Below, in pieces: positions 24,702-33,059 of a stretch of 64,000 nt of DNA. This stretch comes from Papillibacter cinnamivorans DSM 12816 (GTDB lineage: Bacteria > Bacillota > Clostridia > Oscillospirales > Oscillospiraceae). How positions within the stretch are numbered: position 1 is the first letter of the stretch; each line of letters begins with the position of its first letter. The notes under the pieces are model-generated. The model had not been told where the DNA came from. It did not search any database and saw only the letters and a program-made list of their open reading frames with translations. The stretch is taken from the NCBI RefSeq assembly GCF_900176335.1, contig NZ_FWXW01000008.1:21998-85997 (forward strand), in the 5' to 3' direction. The translations under genes were made by a program, and so were the position numbers.

Positions 24702-25706
24702 ATGGCGAAACCGGAAAAACAGCCGGACGGCACCTGGGCGATCCGCGCCTGGTGGCGGGACGCCTCCGGAAAAAACCGGTCCAAGCGCAGAGGCGGCTTT
24801 ATCCGTCTGCGGGACGCCATCGACTGGGCGGACGCCTACGTGCTGGAACAAAAAGCCGCGCTTCCCGACAGGAAATCCCGGCGGGTCACGCTTTCGGAAT
24901 ATCTGGACACCTGGCTGTCGCAAAAAGGACCCTCCCTGTCCCCCAATACGGCCTCCGGTTATGAAGAGAACATCCGCAAGATCAAAGAGCATCCTTTGGG
25001 GGATACCTCTCTTCTCCGTGTGAACCGGGAAGAGATCCAGTCATTTTTTGATTCCCTGCCGGGAAAGCCCAGAACGGTGCTCTACGTATACCGCACCCTT
25101 CACGCCGCCCTCCGCTCCGCCGAGGAGAACGGCCTTATCCCCGACAATCCCGCCCGCAGGGTTTCGCTTCCCCATGAGGAACCCTATGAACCCGCGGTCT
25201 TATCCCAGAAGGAAGCGGCCGATCTTCTTTCCGCCCTCCGCAGGGAGAAGAATGATCTTTATATCCCCGTACTCCTCTCCCTGTTGTACGGCCTGCACCG
25301 GGGCGAGGCCCTCGGCCTTCGCTGGGAGGACGTGGACGCGGATACCGGCCTTGCCGTCATCCGAATGAGCTATACCACCGAGGGGACACGGGGCACCGTG
25401 CTGCGGGCTGTGAAAACGCCAGGAGGCTTCCGCCAAATCCGGTTTTCCCAGGGCGTCCTTCGGGAACTTCTCTCCTATCGCGGCGTTTTCGAAAATCGCC
25501 GGGGACGCTTTCCCCTTTTTGTCTCAGAGACACCCAAAGGGCTTCCCGAACCCCGTTCCATGGTCAAGCGCCTTAACGGATTTCAGAGAAAACACGGCCT
25601 GAAGGTCTGCCGTTACGAGGATCTCCGCCGCACCTGGGAATCATTGGGCGGAGGAGCAGAAACGGAACTTTCCGCCCCGGCCGTCCGTTCGCTGTTTCCC
25701 GAATAA
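24702..25706 (+). CDS. Tyrosine-recombinase-like protein lacking catalytic residues
   Basis: 334 residues. An N-terminal arm-type DNA-binding region (DGTWAIRAWWRDASGK), a core-binding SAM-like domain (about 65-150) and the start of the catalytic domain are clear. Box I Arg is present (YGLHRGEALGLRWEDV). The HxxR box reads EDLRRT, so His is replaced by Glu. The protein ends 24 residues later, with no second His/Trp and no Tyr nucleophile. It cannot recombine DNA by the known mechanism. Codon use matches the chromosome, so it may be a kept DNA-binding protein or a decaying integrase. AAGGAGG precedes the ATG. No attachment sites were seen. Confidence 0.8.
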   Translation: MAKPEKQPDGTWAIRAWWRDASGKNRSKRRGGFIRLRDAIDWADAYVLEQKAALPDRKSRRVTLSEYLDTWLSQKGPSLSPNTASGYEENIRKIKEHPLGDTSLLRVNREEIQSFFDSLPGKPRTVLYVYRTLHAALRSAEENGLIPDNPARRVSLPHEEPYEPAVLSQKEAADLLSALRREKNDLYIPVLLSLLYGLHRGEALGLRWEDVDADTGLAVIRMSYTTEGTRGTVLRAVKTPGGFRQIRFSQGVLRELLSYRGVFENRRGRFPLFVSETPKGLPEPRSMVKRLNGFQRKHGLKVCRYEDLRRTWESLGGGAETELSAPAVRSLFPE

Positions 25707-26009
25707 AAACGTCTTTTCCGGTTGTTGCATATGCTTTTCTATTCAAATATGGCGTTATTATTATGAATCGTATTCTTTATTCTTATCTGCAACTATTCTT
25801 TTAGTTTTGTCACATATTTTACATTATATTATGTAATTTTTAAAGTATCCTTAGTATATCGTTTTCACTATGTGACTTTATCGACTTTCGGGAAGGCTGA
25901 TTTGTGTCCAATTTTCCGCCTGCGCTTCATTACCTATCATCCATACGCCGCATCTGGGGATATCTCGGATCCCATATCCCGGAATACCTTATATCAGGGA
26001 GGAATATCC
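25707..26009. other. AT-rich intergenic stretch
   Basis: No gene. It contains spaced inverted words GTCACATA (near 25809) and TATGTGAC (near 25868) around TTACATTATATTATGTAA. The AT content contrasts with both flanking genes. Possible relic of the integrated element. Confidence 0.4.
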
Positions 26010-26507
26010 ATGAACAGCGGGCTTCAAATCAAAACGGTCCATACGGACGCGGAGCTGGAACTCTTTTCTCCCGTGATTCGCCGTGCTTTTCTTACGGTGG
26101 CCGAGGAGTTTCACCTGACGCCGGAAACGGCGCCCACCAATCCCGCCTACGCGGGCGTCGAATCTCTGATCGCCATGCGGGACCGGGGAATCCAGCTTTA
26201 CGGAGCGTGGCACGCCTCCCGTCCCGCGGGATTTGTCGCTCTGGAAGATGCGGGGGACGGCTTGTTCTATTTGGAGCGCCTGGCGGTTCTTCCGGACCTG
26301 CGGCACCGGGGATACGGGACGGATCTGATCCGCTTTGCGGAGGAGCGGGCCCGGCAGCAGGGCGGCAGGAGCATCTCCATCGGAATCATATACGAAAACA
26401 CCATACTGCGCAGCTGGTACATCCAATACGGTTTTCAGGAAACCGGAACCAAGTCCTTCCCTCACCTGCCCTTTACCGTAGGTTTTCTGAAGCTGGATCT
26501 CGTCTAG
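26010..26507 (+). CDS. GNAT-family N-acetyltransferase
   Basis: 165 residues. The acetyl-CoA pyrophosphate loop is PDLRHRGYGTDLIRFAEE (motif Q/RxxGxG/A), preceded by the strand LFYLERLAVL and followed by ILRSWYIQYGFQETG. Typical single-domain GNAT; acceptor unknown. GGGAGGA precedes the ATG at 26010, which excludes the longer upstream reading. The stop is TAG. Confidence 0.9.
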   Translation: MNSGLQIKTVHTDAELELFSPVIRRAFLTVAEEFHLTPETAPTNPAYAGVESLIAMRDRGIQLYGAWHASRPAGFVALEDAGDGLFYLERLAVLPDLRHRGYGTDLIRFAEERARQQGGRSISIGIIYENTILRSWYIQYGFQETGTKSFPHLPFTVGFLKLDLV

Positions 26508-26631
26508 TCTTTCTTGATCCCCGGACGCATAAAAACCGGCCGGCAGGCATTGCGCGCACCGGGATCTCCTCTTAGAGGAGATCCGAGTTATCCGCTTCAC
26601 CGGCTCCGATGACGTTTCAGGAGGAATGTTT

Positions 26632-26976
26632 ATGGCAGAGACAAACCGGCTCTATATTCTTTGGACCAACGCAGACCTCATAACCTCGGATAAAATGGTG
26701 ATGATGTACGCCATCAACAGCAAGCTCCACTTCTGGTGGGAGGAAGTCACGGTGATCATCTGGGGAGCGACGGCGAAGCTCGTTGCCGAAAACGCTTCGA
26801 TTCAGGAAAAAATCAGGGCCGCCCGGCAGGCGGGGGTACACTTTTCCGCCTGCAAAGCCTGCTCCGACCAGCTTGGTGTATCCGGCAAGCTCCGGGAGCT
26901 TGGAATCGAGGTCATCTTCTGGGGCGAGGGCCTCACTGCGATTCTAAAGGAAAACCGCTGTCTTCTGACCGTATAA
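26632..26976 (+). CDS. DsrE-family protein
   Basis: 114 residues with the DsrE/DsrF-like alpha/beta fold. The N-terminal strand is LYILWTNADLITSDKMVMMY, then WEEVTVIIWGATAKLV, a cysteine pair in FSACKACSDQLGV, and LRELGIEVIFWGEGL. Family members handle sulfur relay or are of unknown role in anaerobes. The ATG at 26632 is chosen for AGGAGG at proper distance. No sulfur-metabolism genes adjoin. Monocistronic. Confidence 0.85.
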   Translation: MAETNRLYILWTNADLITSDKMVMMYAINSKLHFWWEEVTVIIWGATAKLVAENASIQEKIRAARQAGVHFSACKACSDQLGVSGKLRELGIEVIFWGEGLTAILKENRCLLTV

Positions 26977-27085
26977 CCCCAGGTCTTGTCCCCAGGTTCC
27001 ATGTCAAACTAATGATCTGCCGCCGGCTCCATGCGGGAGCCGGCGGTTTTCCAGGTTTAATGGGCTGATTATTGGGGAAATCTTC

Positions 27086-27131
27086 TTGACATCCATGCAT
27101 ATTGTGTATATTATATATATACATTATTTAT
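27086..27131 (+). promoter_or_regulatory. Promoter and operator of the GntR/ABC operon
   Basis: TTGACA (27086-27091), a 17-base spacer and TATTAT (27109-27114). The dyad TGTATA ... TATACA overlaps the -10 and start region, similar to operators of YtrA-type GntR repressors. This supports self-repression of the operon. Confidence 0.65.
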
Positions 27132-27142
27132 TGAGGTGCGCC

Positions 27143-27517
27143 GTGAACATCATCATCAGCAACTCGGGAGCACAACCGATATACGATCAGATCGCTTCTC
27201 AAATCAAAAGCCTGATCATTTCCGGGCAGCTGCGGGAGGGGGAGGCCCTTCCTTCCATGCGTCTTCTCGCCAAGGAGCTTCGCATCAGCGTAATTACCAC
27301 AAAGCGGGCATACGAGGAGCTGGAGCGGGACGGTTTTATCGTGTCCGTAACCGGCAAAGGCAGCTTTGTGGCGGAAAAAAACATGGAATTCATCCGGGAG
27401 GAACGGCTTCGGGCATTGGAAGCCCTGCTGCAGAAGGTCTCCGAGGAAGCGGCGGCCAGCGGGCTCGGTCTGGAGGAACTCATCGAGCTTCTTAAACTGA
27501 TTTACAGGGGAGAATGA
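27143..27517 (+). CDS. GntR-family (YtrA subfamily) transcriptional regulator
   Basis: 124 residues starting at GTG 27143 after GAGGTG. A winged helix-turn-helix (PIYDQIASQIKSLIISGQLR, LRISVITTKRAYEELERDGF, GKGSFVAEKN) is followed by a short helical tail, as in YtrA-type regulators that control adjacent ABC transporters. Three bases separate it from the ATPase gene. Binding at the dyad over its own promoter is likely. The inducer may be an envelope-acting compound, as for BcrR/YtrA systems; this is inference. Confidence 0.9.
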   Translation: MNIIISNSGAQPIYDQIASQIKSLIISGQLREGEALPSMRLLAKELRISVITTKRAYEELERDGFIVSVTGKGSFVAEKNMEFIREERLRALEALLQKVSEEAAASGLGLEELIELLKLIYRGE

Positions 27518-27520
27518 AGC

Positions 27521-28369
27521 ATGGAACTGGCACTGGAACTGAAAAACGTAACCAAACGCTATGACGGATTTACATTGGACGCCGTAAGCTTTTCCCTGCC
27601 CCGGGGCTGCATCATGGGACTCATCGGGGAAAACGGAGCGGGAAAAAGCACCACCATCCGTCTGATTCTGGACCTTATAGGCAAAGACGAAGGAACCATC
27701 ACACTCTTAGGGGAGGACAGCCGCGACGCCTCCAAAGCTCTTCGGGAAAAAATAGGCGTGGTGATGGACGAGAGCTGTTTCCCGGAAAACTTCACCCTCC
27801 GGGACGTGGACTCGGTGATGAAACGGGTGTATCACAGCTGGGTCAGCGAAGAGTTTTTTGCCATGGCCCACCGTTTTTCCCTGCCGGACAAAAAAATCGT
27901 GAAGGACTATTCCCACGGCATGAAGATGAAGCTGGCCATTGCCGCGGCTCTTTCCCACAGAGCGGAGCTTCTGATCCTGGACGAAGCAACCAGCGGCCTT
28001 GATCCCGTGGTCCGGGAAGAAATTCTGGATGTTTTTCTGGAATTCATCCAGGATGAATCCCATTCCATTCTCCTGTCCTCCCACATCCTCAGCGATCTTC
28101 AAAAGGTCTGCGACTACATCACTTTTATCCACCGCGGAAAGGTCCTCTTCAGCCGGGGAAAGGATGAACTTCTGGAAAGCTACGGAATTCTAAAATGTTC
28201 TCCGGAGGAATTCAGCCGGATTGACAAATTCGCCGTCGCGGGGTACCGCGAAAGCAAATTCGGGGTGGAGGCGCTGGTGCTCCGGGATAAAATCCCCTCC
28301 GGGCTTGTGGTGGACCGGGCGGGGATCGAGGATATCATGCTGTATTATGTAAAGGAGAATGTCCAATGA
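27521..28369 (+). CDS. ABC transporter ATP-binding protein (YtrB-like)
   Basis: 282 residues. Walker A GENGAGKST near residue 38, Q-loop region, signature-like YSHGMKMKL, Walker B ELLILDEATSG and the switch LSSHIL. The C-terminal 70 residues form the extra domain seen in YtrB/bacitracin-type exporters. It overlaps the permease start by four bases (ATGA). Partner of the interrupted permease that follows. Confidence 0.92.
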   Translation: MELALELKNVTKRYDGFTLDAVSFSLPRGCIMGLIGENGAGKSTTIRLILDLIGKDEGTITLLGEDSRDASKALREKIGVVMDESCFPENFTLRDVDSVMKRVYHSWVSEEFFAMAHRFSLPDKKIVKDYSHGMKMKLAIAAALSHRAELLILDEATSGLDPVVREEILDVFLEFIQDESHSILLSSHILSDLQKVCDYITFIHRGKVLFSRGKDELLESYGILKCSPEEFSRIDKFAVAGYRESKFGVEALVLRDKIPSGLVVDRAGIEDIMLYYVKENVQ

Positions 28370-28887
28370 CGGGACTCATTCTAAAGGATCTTCTCAATCT
28401 GAAACGGCAGGGAAAGATCATCGCCATCCTCTTTGCGTTTTATCTCTTTTTATCCCTTACCTCCCATGACAGCTCCTTTTTCGGAGGCGTCGTGGCGGTT
28501 CTCTGCGCCATGCTGCCCGTCACCGCTCTTTCTTATGACGAAAGATGCAAATGGGATAAATACGCCCTGACCATGCCGGTGTCCCGGAAGGATCTGGTGA
28601 TCAGTAAATATCTGCTGGGCGCGCTGTTTTGCGCCGCGGGATTTCTTGTGAATTTCGCCTTCAATCTCATCACAGGCTCCGGAAACATCGCGGAAGCCCT
28701 TGAGATCTCCCTTTCCCTTCTGTCGGTGGGTATGTTCTTTATCTCGCTGATCCTTCCCATACTATTTCAATTCGGAGTGGAAAAGGGACGGCTTCTCATG
28801 ATGCTGGTTCTCTTTGTTCCTGTGGCTGTGGTTGTCTTTCTTTCCACCCAGGGGCTGTCTTTGCCCAAGGGCAAAAATCTGGATTAG
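28366..28887 (+). CDS. ABC-2-type permease, interrupted by an in-frame TAG
   Basis: 173 residues to the TAG at 28885-28887. Five hydrophobic segments are seen, and the soluble link SYDERCKWDKYALTMPVSRKD is typical of ABC-2 permeases paired with YtrB-like ATPases. The same frame continues past the TAG for 30 more codons with a further hydrophobic helix, to TGA at 28978. The expected family length is about 205 residues. So the gene is either broken by a nonsense mutation that removes the last helix or read through. Confidence 0.75.
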   Translation: MTGLILKDLLNLKRQGKIIAILFAFYLFLSLTSHDSSFFGGVVAVLCAMLPVTALSYDERCKWDKYALTMPVSRKDLVISKYLLGALFCAAGFLVNFAFNLITGSGNIAEALEISLSLLSVGMFFISLILPILFQFGVEKGRLLMMLVLFVPVAVVVFLSTQGLSLPKGKNLD

Positions 28888-28980
28888 ATCTTCTGGGTGC
28901 TGTTTCCCGCGGCGCTTCTCCTGTTTATCGTTTCCGCCTCCATATCCGTCCGGATTTATCGAAATAAAGAGTTTTCCTGA
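28888..28980 (+). pseudogene. In-frame tail of the ABC-2 permease after the amber codon
   Basis: Thirty sense codons in the permease frame: IFWVLFPAALLLFIVSASIS followed by VRIYRNKEFS and TGA. This is the expected last transmembrane helix and short cytoplasmic tail. It shows no frame decay, so the stop is recent or tolerated. TAG is also an ordinary stop in this window (26505, 43141). Confidence 0.7.
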
Positions 28981-29002
28981 AAGAATACACCGGAATCCGC
29001 GC

Positions 29003-29030
29003 AGGCGCCGCTTCAAAGCGGCGCCTTTTT
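29003..29030 (+). terminator. Terminator of the GntR/ABC operon
   Basis: Stem AGGCGCCGCTT / AAGCGGCGCCT around CA, followed by five T residues. Confidence 0.9.
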
Positions 29031-29167
29031 ATGCCGGGGAGAGTTCTATTGACAGCCTTTCTGCCCGTCAGCCAAACTTTTTACCTTAGATTGCAATTTC
29101 CATCTACCTCTTTTGCAGAATTGTGGTAGAATATGAACGTACTCATTTTTAAAGGGGGCGGGACAGA

Positions 29168-30040
29168 TTGCGTATAAAAAAACTGCTCGCAGCGGGAATC
29201 CTGGCGGCGGCGCTGCTGCCCCTTCTTACCGTATCCACCCTGGCCGACATGGGCCCCAAACCTCAGATTACCGTCGTGGTCCGGAATTCTCCCGGCGGGG
29301 AGTATTATCTGGATCTTCTTGTATACGGCGATCCGGACGCGGATCTTTACGACAACCTCCGGGATTCCCGTGAAAATTACGACTCTGAAATGCTCGCCCT
29401 GCTGGAGAACTACCAGGAGGGCGGCTGGTACCCGGCGCTCACCCGGGGCACCCGGATCCCCATGTTCGGAAGCCTTACGGGAAAAGCCGACGGAGACGAA
29501 ATGATCCACACCTTCAGTTATGTGGGCGTACCGGAAGATTTCAAGATCATCACCGTGTCCTCTTCGGGGGAGGTCTCCGTTACCCGGGAAATTCACCGGA
29601 ACACCTTTCAGGCCGTTGTCTACTACGACTGGGAAACGGGGGCTGTCACACAGCGAAGCCTTGTCGTCTCTTACCTTCTGCAGTTTCTCATGACATGTGT
29701 TCCCACCCTTCTCATCGAGGGGATCCTGCTTCTTCTGTTCCGGTTCTCTCTGCGGGAAAACCTGCGGCTGTTTTTCCTGGTCAATCTCATCACCCAGGTA
29801 ATCCTAACCGCCGTCCTGGGCACGGCCATGTTCCGCAGCGGAGTCCTTATGGCCTACTTCTTCTACGTGCCGCTGGAGCTGGCAATCCTTCTGGGGGAAA
29901 CGGTGGTCTACACCCGATTCCTGAAAGGGCACAGTTTCCGCCGGCGCGCGGCCTACGCCATAACGGCAAATCTGGTGAGCGCCGGCGCGGGATGGTTTTT
30001 GATCTGGTATGAGTTTACCTTCCATTCCCTCGCCTTCTGA
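29168..30040 (+). CDS. Membrane protein with signal peptide and extracytoplasmic domain
   Basis: 290 residues from a TTG start behind AAAGGGGGC. A signal peptide (RIKKLLAAGILAAALLPLLT) ends before LADMGPKPQITV, a motif I associate with uncharacterised clostridial membrane proteins. An extracytoplasmic beta-rich domain of about 140 residues is followed by four to five transmembrane helices. Function unknown. It lies between the ABC operon and the OFA transporters without obvious link. Confidence 0.75.
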   Translation: MRIKKLLAAGILAAALLPLLTVSTLADMGPKPQITVVVRNSPGGEYYLDLLVYGDPDADLYDNLRDSRENYDSEMLALLENYQEGGWYPALTRGTRIPMFGSLTGKADGDEMIHTFSYVGVPEDFKIITVSSSGEVSVTREIHRNTFQAVVYYDWETGAVTQRSLVVSYLLQFLMTCVPTLLIEGILLLLFRFSLRENLRLFFLVNLITQVILTAVLGTAMFRSGVLMAYFFYVPLELAILLGETVVYTRFLKGHSFRRRAAYAITANLVSAGAGWFLIWYEFTFHSLAF

Positions 30041-30120
30041 AAAACTTGCAGCCTGACGAACCGCCGGCCGCTGGATATATATGACCAACCGCTAAACTGA
30101 TACGAAAAGGTGAACAGGAA

Positions 30121-31371
30121 ATGGACTTCAAAAAAGAAAAACGCCCGGTATATCTCGTTGCCGGCGCCCTGACGGAACTGATCGCAGGCTTTGCTTACGC
30201 ATGGAGCGTAGTACAGGGACCCCTCATCGAAAAATACGGGTGGACCCAGACGGCGGCATCCTTGGCCTTTACCCTGCTGTTTGTCTTTACCATGGTGGCT
30301 CAGCTTACCATCGGAAAACGCATCGCCAAGCTCAAGGTTAAAACCTCTCTGGCCATTTCCGCCGTCTTGTACGGGATCGGCATGGTGGGCTGCGGCCTCA
30401 TCCGGGGCAGCATTCTGGAGCTCTACCTCTATTTCGGCTTTTTTGTCGGCGTGAGCGGCGCTTTCGCATATCCGGTGCTGATCTCCTACGGGGTGCGTCT
30501 GTATCCGGAAAAGCGCGGTTTCGGCGGCGGCATCATGGCGGCCGGATTTGCCATGGGCGCGCTTTTATGGGCCCCGATAACCGCCTATCTGTATCAGAAA
30601 ACGGGGAACATCTCTCTTCCTTTCATCATCCTGGGCATCTTCTTCTTTATCGCCACGCTGGTTCTCTCCCGGCTCATCGCGGACATTCCTCCCCGGTTCG
30701 AGGAGGAGTTTAATCAGGGAGAACAGAAAGCTCAGAAGGGGCTCTTTGAAAAAAGCCGGATGGAAATGTTTAAAAGTCCTTTCCTGTACCTGGTTTATCC
30801 CTCCCTTATCGTGGGGATCGTGACGGGCCTCATGATCGTAACACAGGGCTCCGGCATCGTACGGACCACCTTCGGCATGAGCGTGCAGACCGCCTCGGTG
30901 ATTGTGGGTCTCATCTCTACCGCCAGCGCGGCGGGGCGCCTCGGCTGGGGCGCCGTCTCCGACAGGCTTGGGCGGCAGAGGGTGCTGATTATGATCCACT
31001 GCCTTATGGGATTTGCCATGATCATGCTGCTGTCGGTCCGCTCCGAGCCCGTCTATATCGTGATGCTCCTGATCACAGGACTCTGCTACGGAGGCTTTTC
31101 CACCATGGTGGCGCCCCTCACCTCGGATATCTTCGGTTCGATCCACTTCAGCGAAAATTACTCATTTATGTTCAGCGCCTTCGGCGTTTCCAGCGTCATC
31201 GGGCCTCCCCTTATCGCAGCTCTGAAGGAGAGCACCGGCGGCTTCACGGGAGCCTTTTCCTTCGGTGTCATCTTCTCCATCATCGGCGCCGTGCTGGCTC
31301 TGCTTCTGTCCATCAGCGTCCGCCGTGTCAAGGCAAAGCGGGCTGCCGGAATCGAGAGCGTACAGAGCTGA
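30121..31371 (+). CDS. OFA-type major facilitator transporter (first of tandem pair)
   Basis: 416 residues, 12 transmembrane helices. The OFA (oxalate:formate antiporter) group signature AGFAYAWSVVQGPLIEKYGW is near the N-terminus, and GRLGWGAVSDRLGRQRVL is the second-half loop motif. Members exchange small organic acids. It shares clear similarity with the next gene, so the pair arose by duplication. AAAGGTGAAC precedes the ATG. Substrate unknown; the nearby CoA-linked catabolic genes make carboxylates attractive. Confidence 0.9.
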   Translation: MDFKKEKRPVYLVAGALTELIAGFAYAWSVVQGPLIEKYGWTQTAASLAFTLLFVFTMVAQLTIGKRIAKLKVKTSLAISAVLYGIGMVGCGLIRGSILELYLYFGFFVGVSGAFAYPVLISYGVRLYPEKRGFGGGIMAAGFAMGALLWAPITAYLYQKTGNISLPFIILGIFFFIATLVLSRLIADIPPRFEEEFNQGEQKAQKGLFEKSRMEMFKSPFLYLVYPSLIVGIVTGLMIVTQGSGIVRTTFGMSVQTASVIVGLISTASAAGRLGWGAVSDRLGRQRVLIMIHCLMGFAMIMLLSVRSEPVYIVMLLITGLCYGGFSTMVAPLTSDIFGSIHFSENYSFMFSAFGVSSVIGPPLIAALKESTGGFTGAFSFGVIFSIIGAVLALLLSISVRRVKAKRAAGIESVQS

Positions 31372-31454
31372 GCGCTTCTTTTACTTAAGCATACGAGATC
31401 AGACCGCTCAATATATTAATAGAACGACTGCTATTCGGGGAAAGGGTCATACCT

Positions 31455-32699
31455 ATGGACTTTCATAAGACGCGATGGAGTTGCCTCCTCGCCGCCTTCC
31501 TTATCCAGCTCACCCCCGGTATCGTGTACGCCTGGAGCGTATTCCAGCAGCCGCTGATCCAAAAATACGGCTTCTCTCCCACCGCCGCGGCGCTGACCTT
31601 CACCTTCAGTTTTTCCGTCACCATGCTCACCCAGCTGTTCTTCGGGCCGCGGATTTCCCAGCTCCCCATCCGGCGGACGATGCGTATCGGCGCCCTGCTG
31701 TTCACGGCGGGGTTTGCCGGGTGCGGCCTGATCCGGGGCAGCGTCCTGGAGCTCTACCTTTATTTCGGCGTCTTCTGCGGCATCAGCGCGGGCTTCATCT
31801 TCCCCGTCCTTGTCTCTTACGGGATGCGCCTGTTTCCCGACAAGCCGGGGCTGGGAGCCGGGGTCATGTCCGCGGGCTCCGCTCTGGGCGGTCTTCTCTG
31901 GGCTCCGGCTTTCAACCGGCTCTTTGAACTGACAGGGAACGTATCCTATCCCTTTCTGATCATCGGGATCGTCCTTCTTCCGGTCATTTTCTTCCTGTCC
32001 CGATTTCTTCTGGAGCCTCCTTCGGATTTCGCCCCCGCCCCCGCCGCCCAGCGGACGCACAACGAAAGCCTTCTGGACCTGGGAAGGCTCCGGATGGTAA
32101 AGCATCCCCTCTTTTACTGCACTTATCCCGCTCTGGTCTTCGGCCTTCTTGTGGGCCTCATGATTTTATCCCAAGGCTCCCCCATTCTCCAGTGGGCCTT
32201 CGGCATGAGTCCCGGGCGGGCCTCCGTCGTGGTAGGTTTCCTCTCCATGTCCAGCGCCGCGGGCCGTTTCGTATGGGGCACTGTGGCGGACCGGGCCGGA
32301 AGACTCCGGGTGCTGCTTGTCAATCACTGCCTGATGGGCCTTTCCATGCTGCTGATCCCCCTGGTGGCCACCCCCGGCGTTTTTATTGCGCTTTTGATTC
32401 TCTGCTGCTTCTGCTACGGGGGTTTTATGACTTTGGTGCCCCAGATGGCCGCCCTGGTCTTCGGCCAGAATCATTTCGCGGAAAATTACACCGTCTTTTT
32501 CAGTACCATCGCGGTTTCCAGCCTTATCGGGCCTCCCGTTATCGCGGTGCTGAGGGAGCGCAGCGGCGGCTTTTCCGGGGCTTTCACCTTTGGGCTGTTC
32601 TGCAGCGCGGCGGGTATCATCCTGACGCTGATTCTCTTCTCCGCTTTCGCCCGGGGCAGACGGGTCCGGCAAAAAGAATCCGATCCGGTGAATCGATAA
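31455..32699 (+). CDS. OFA-type major facilitator transporter (second of tandem pair)
   Basis: 414 residues, 12 helices. TPGIVYAWSVFQQPLIQKYG and GRFVWGTVADRAGRLRVL align with the first copy. It starts 83 bases after that gene ends, so the two may be co-transcribed. The sequences have diverged along their length, so this is not a very recent duplication. A perfect hairpin closes the unit. Confidence 0.9.
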   Translation: MDFHKTRWSCLLAAFLIQLTPGIVYAWSVFQQPLIQKYGFSPTAAALTFTFSFSVTMLTQLFFGPRISQLPIRRTMRIGALLFTAGFAGCGLIRGSVLELYLYFGVFCGISAGFIFPVLVSYGMRLFPDKPGLGAGVMSAGSALGGLLWAPAFNRLFELTGNVSYPFLIIGIVLLPVIFFLSRFLLEPPSDFAPAPAAQRTHNESLLDLGRLRMVKHPLFYCTYPALVFGLLVGLMILSQGSPILQWAFGMSPGRASVVVGFLSMSSAAGRFVWGTVADRAGRLRVLLVNHCLMGLSMLLIPLVATPGVFIALLILCCFCYGGFMTLVPQMAALVFGQNHFAENYTVFFSTIAVSSLIGPPVIAVLRERSGGFSGAFTFGLFCSAAGIILTLILFSAFARGRRVRQKESDPVNR

Positions 32700-32746
32700 T
32701 TTAACAGAGCAGTTTCATGATTCGCAAAATCCATCAAAATACTGAT

Positions 32747-32797
32747 AATAATAGTGGGATTCCCCCCGCCGCCGCCGGGGGGAATCCCACTATTATT
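32747..32797 (+). terminator. 21-base perfect hairpin with C6/G6 core
   Basis: Arms 32747-32767 and 32777-32797 pair perfectly around the loop GCCGCCGCC. The inner part is CCCCCC/GGGGGG, as in the hairpin at 19188. It separates the OFA genes from the converging feo genes. The following T run is short. Confidence 0.7.
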
Positions 32798-32849
32798 TGT
32801 GAAATAAGTGCATTTTGCAACAGCCCGCTTTTATACGGAGCTTTCTGGG

Positions 32850-33002
32850 TTATTTCTTCTCTTTTTTCGACGGACAGCCATAGCCGGAACAGCCGTCGCA
32901 GGAGCCGCCGCAGCCGCGCCCGTTTTTCCGGTCTTTCCTTATTTTCCGCACCGCCAGAAGAATGAGGATCAGCACCGCGGCGCCGATGATATAGGTTGTC
33001 AT
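32850..33002 (-). CDS. FeoB-associated Cys-rich membrane protein
   Basis: 50 residues: one N-terminal transmembrane helix (TYIIGAAVLILILLAVRK), then a basic stretch and CGGSCDGCSGYGCPSKKEKK. This is the pattern of the small FeoB-associated proteins found after feoB in Firmicutes. They may help assemble or gate the ferrous iron transporter; the role is not proven. It ends the feoA-feoB transcript, 57 bases after feoB. AAGGGTG precedes the ATG. Confidence 0.88.
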   Translation of the reverse strand: MTTYIIGAAVLILILLAVRKIRKDRKNGRGCGGSCDGCSGYGCPSKKEKK

Positions 33003-33059
33003 ACCGCACCCTTCTTTCCCCTTACCGGAGGCTTTCTTTTTTCAGAATTTCGCGTTATC

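Noticed and set aside
28885..28887. Pyrrolysine decoding of the in-frame TAG
   Set aside because: TAG is a normal stop at 26505-26507, 43141-43143 and at the end of the 52761-54464 gene. ABC permeases are not known pyrrolysine proteins, and no pyl genes are in the window.
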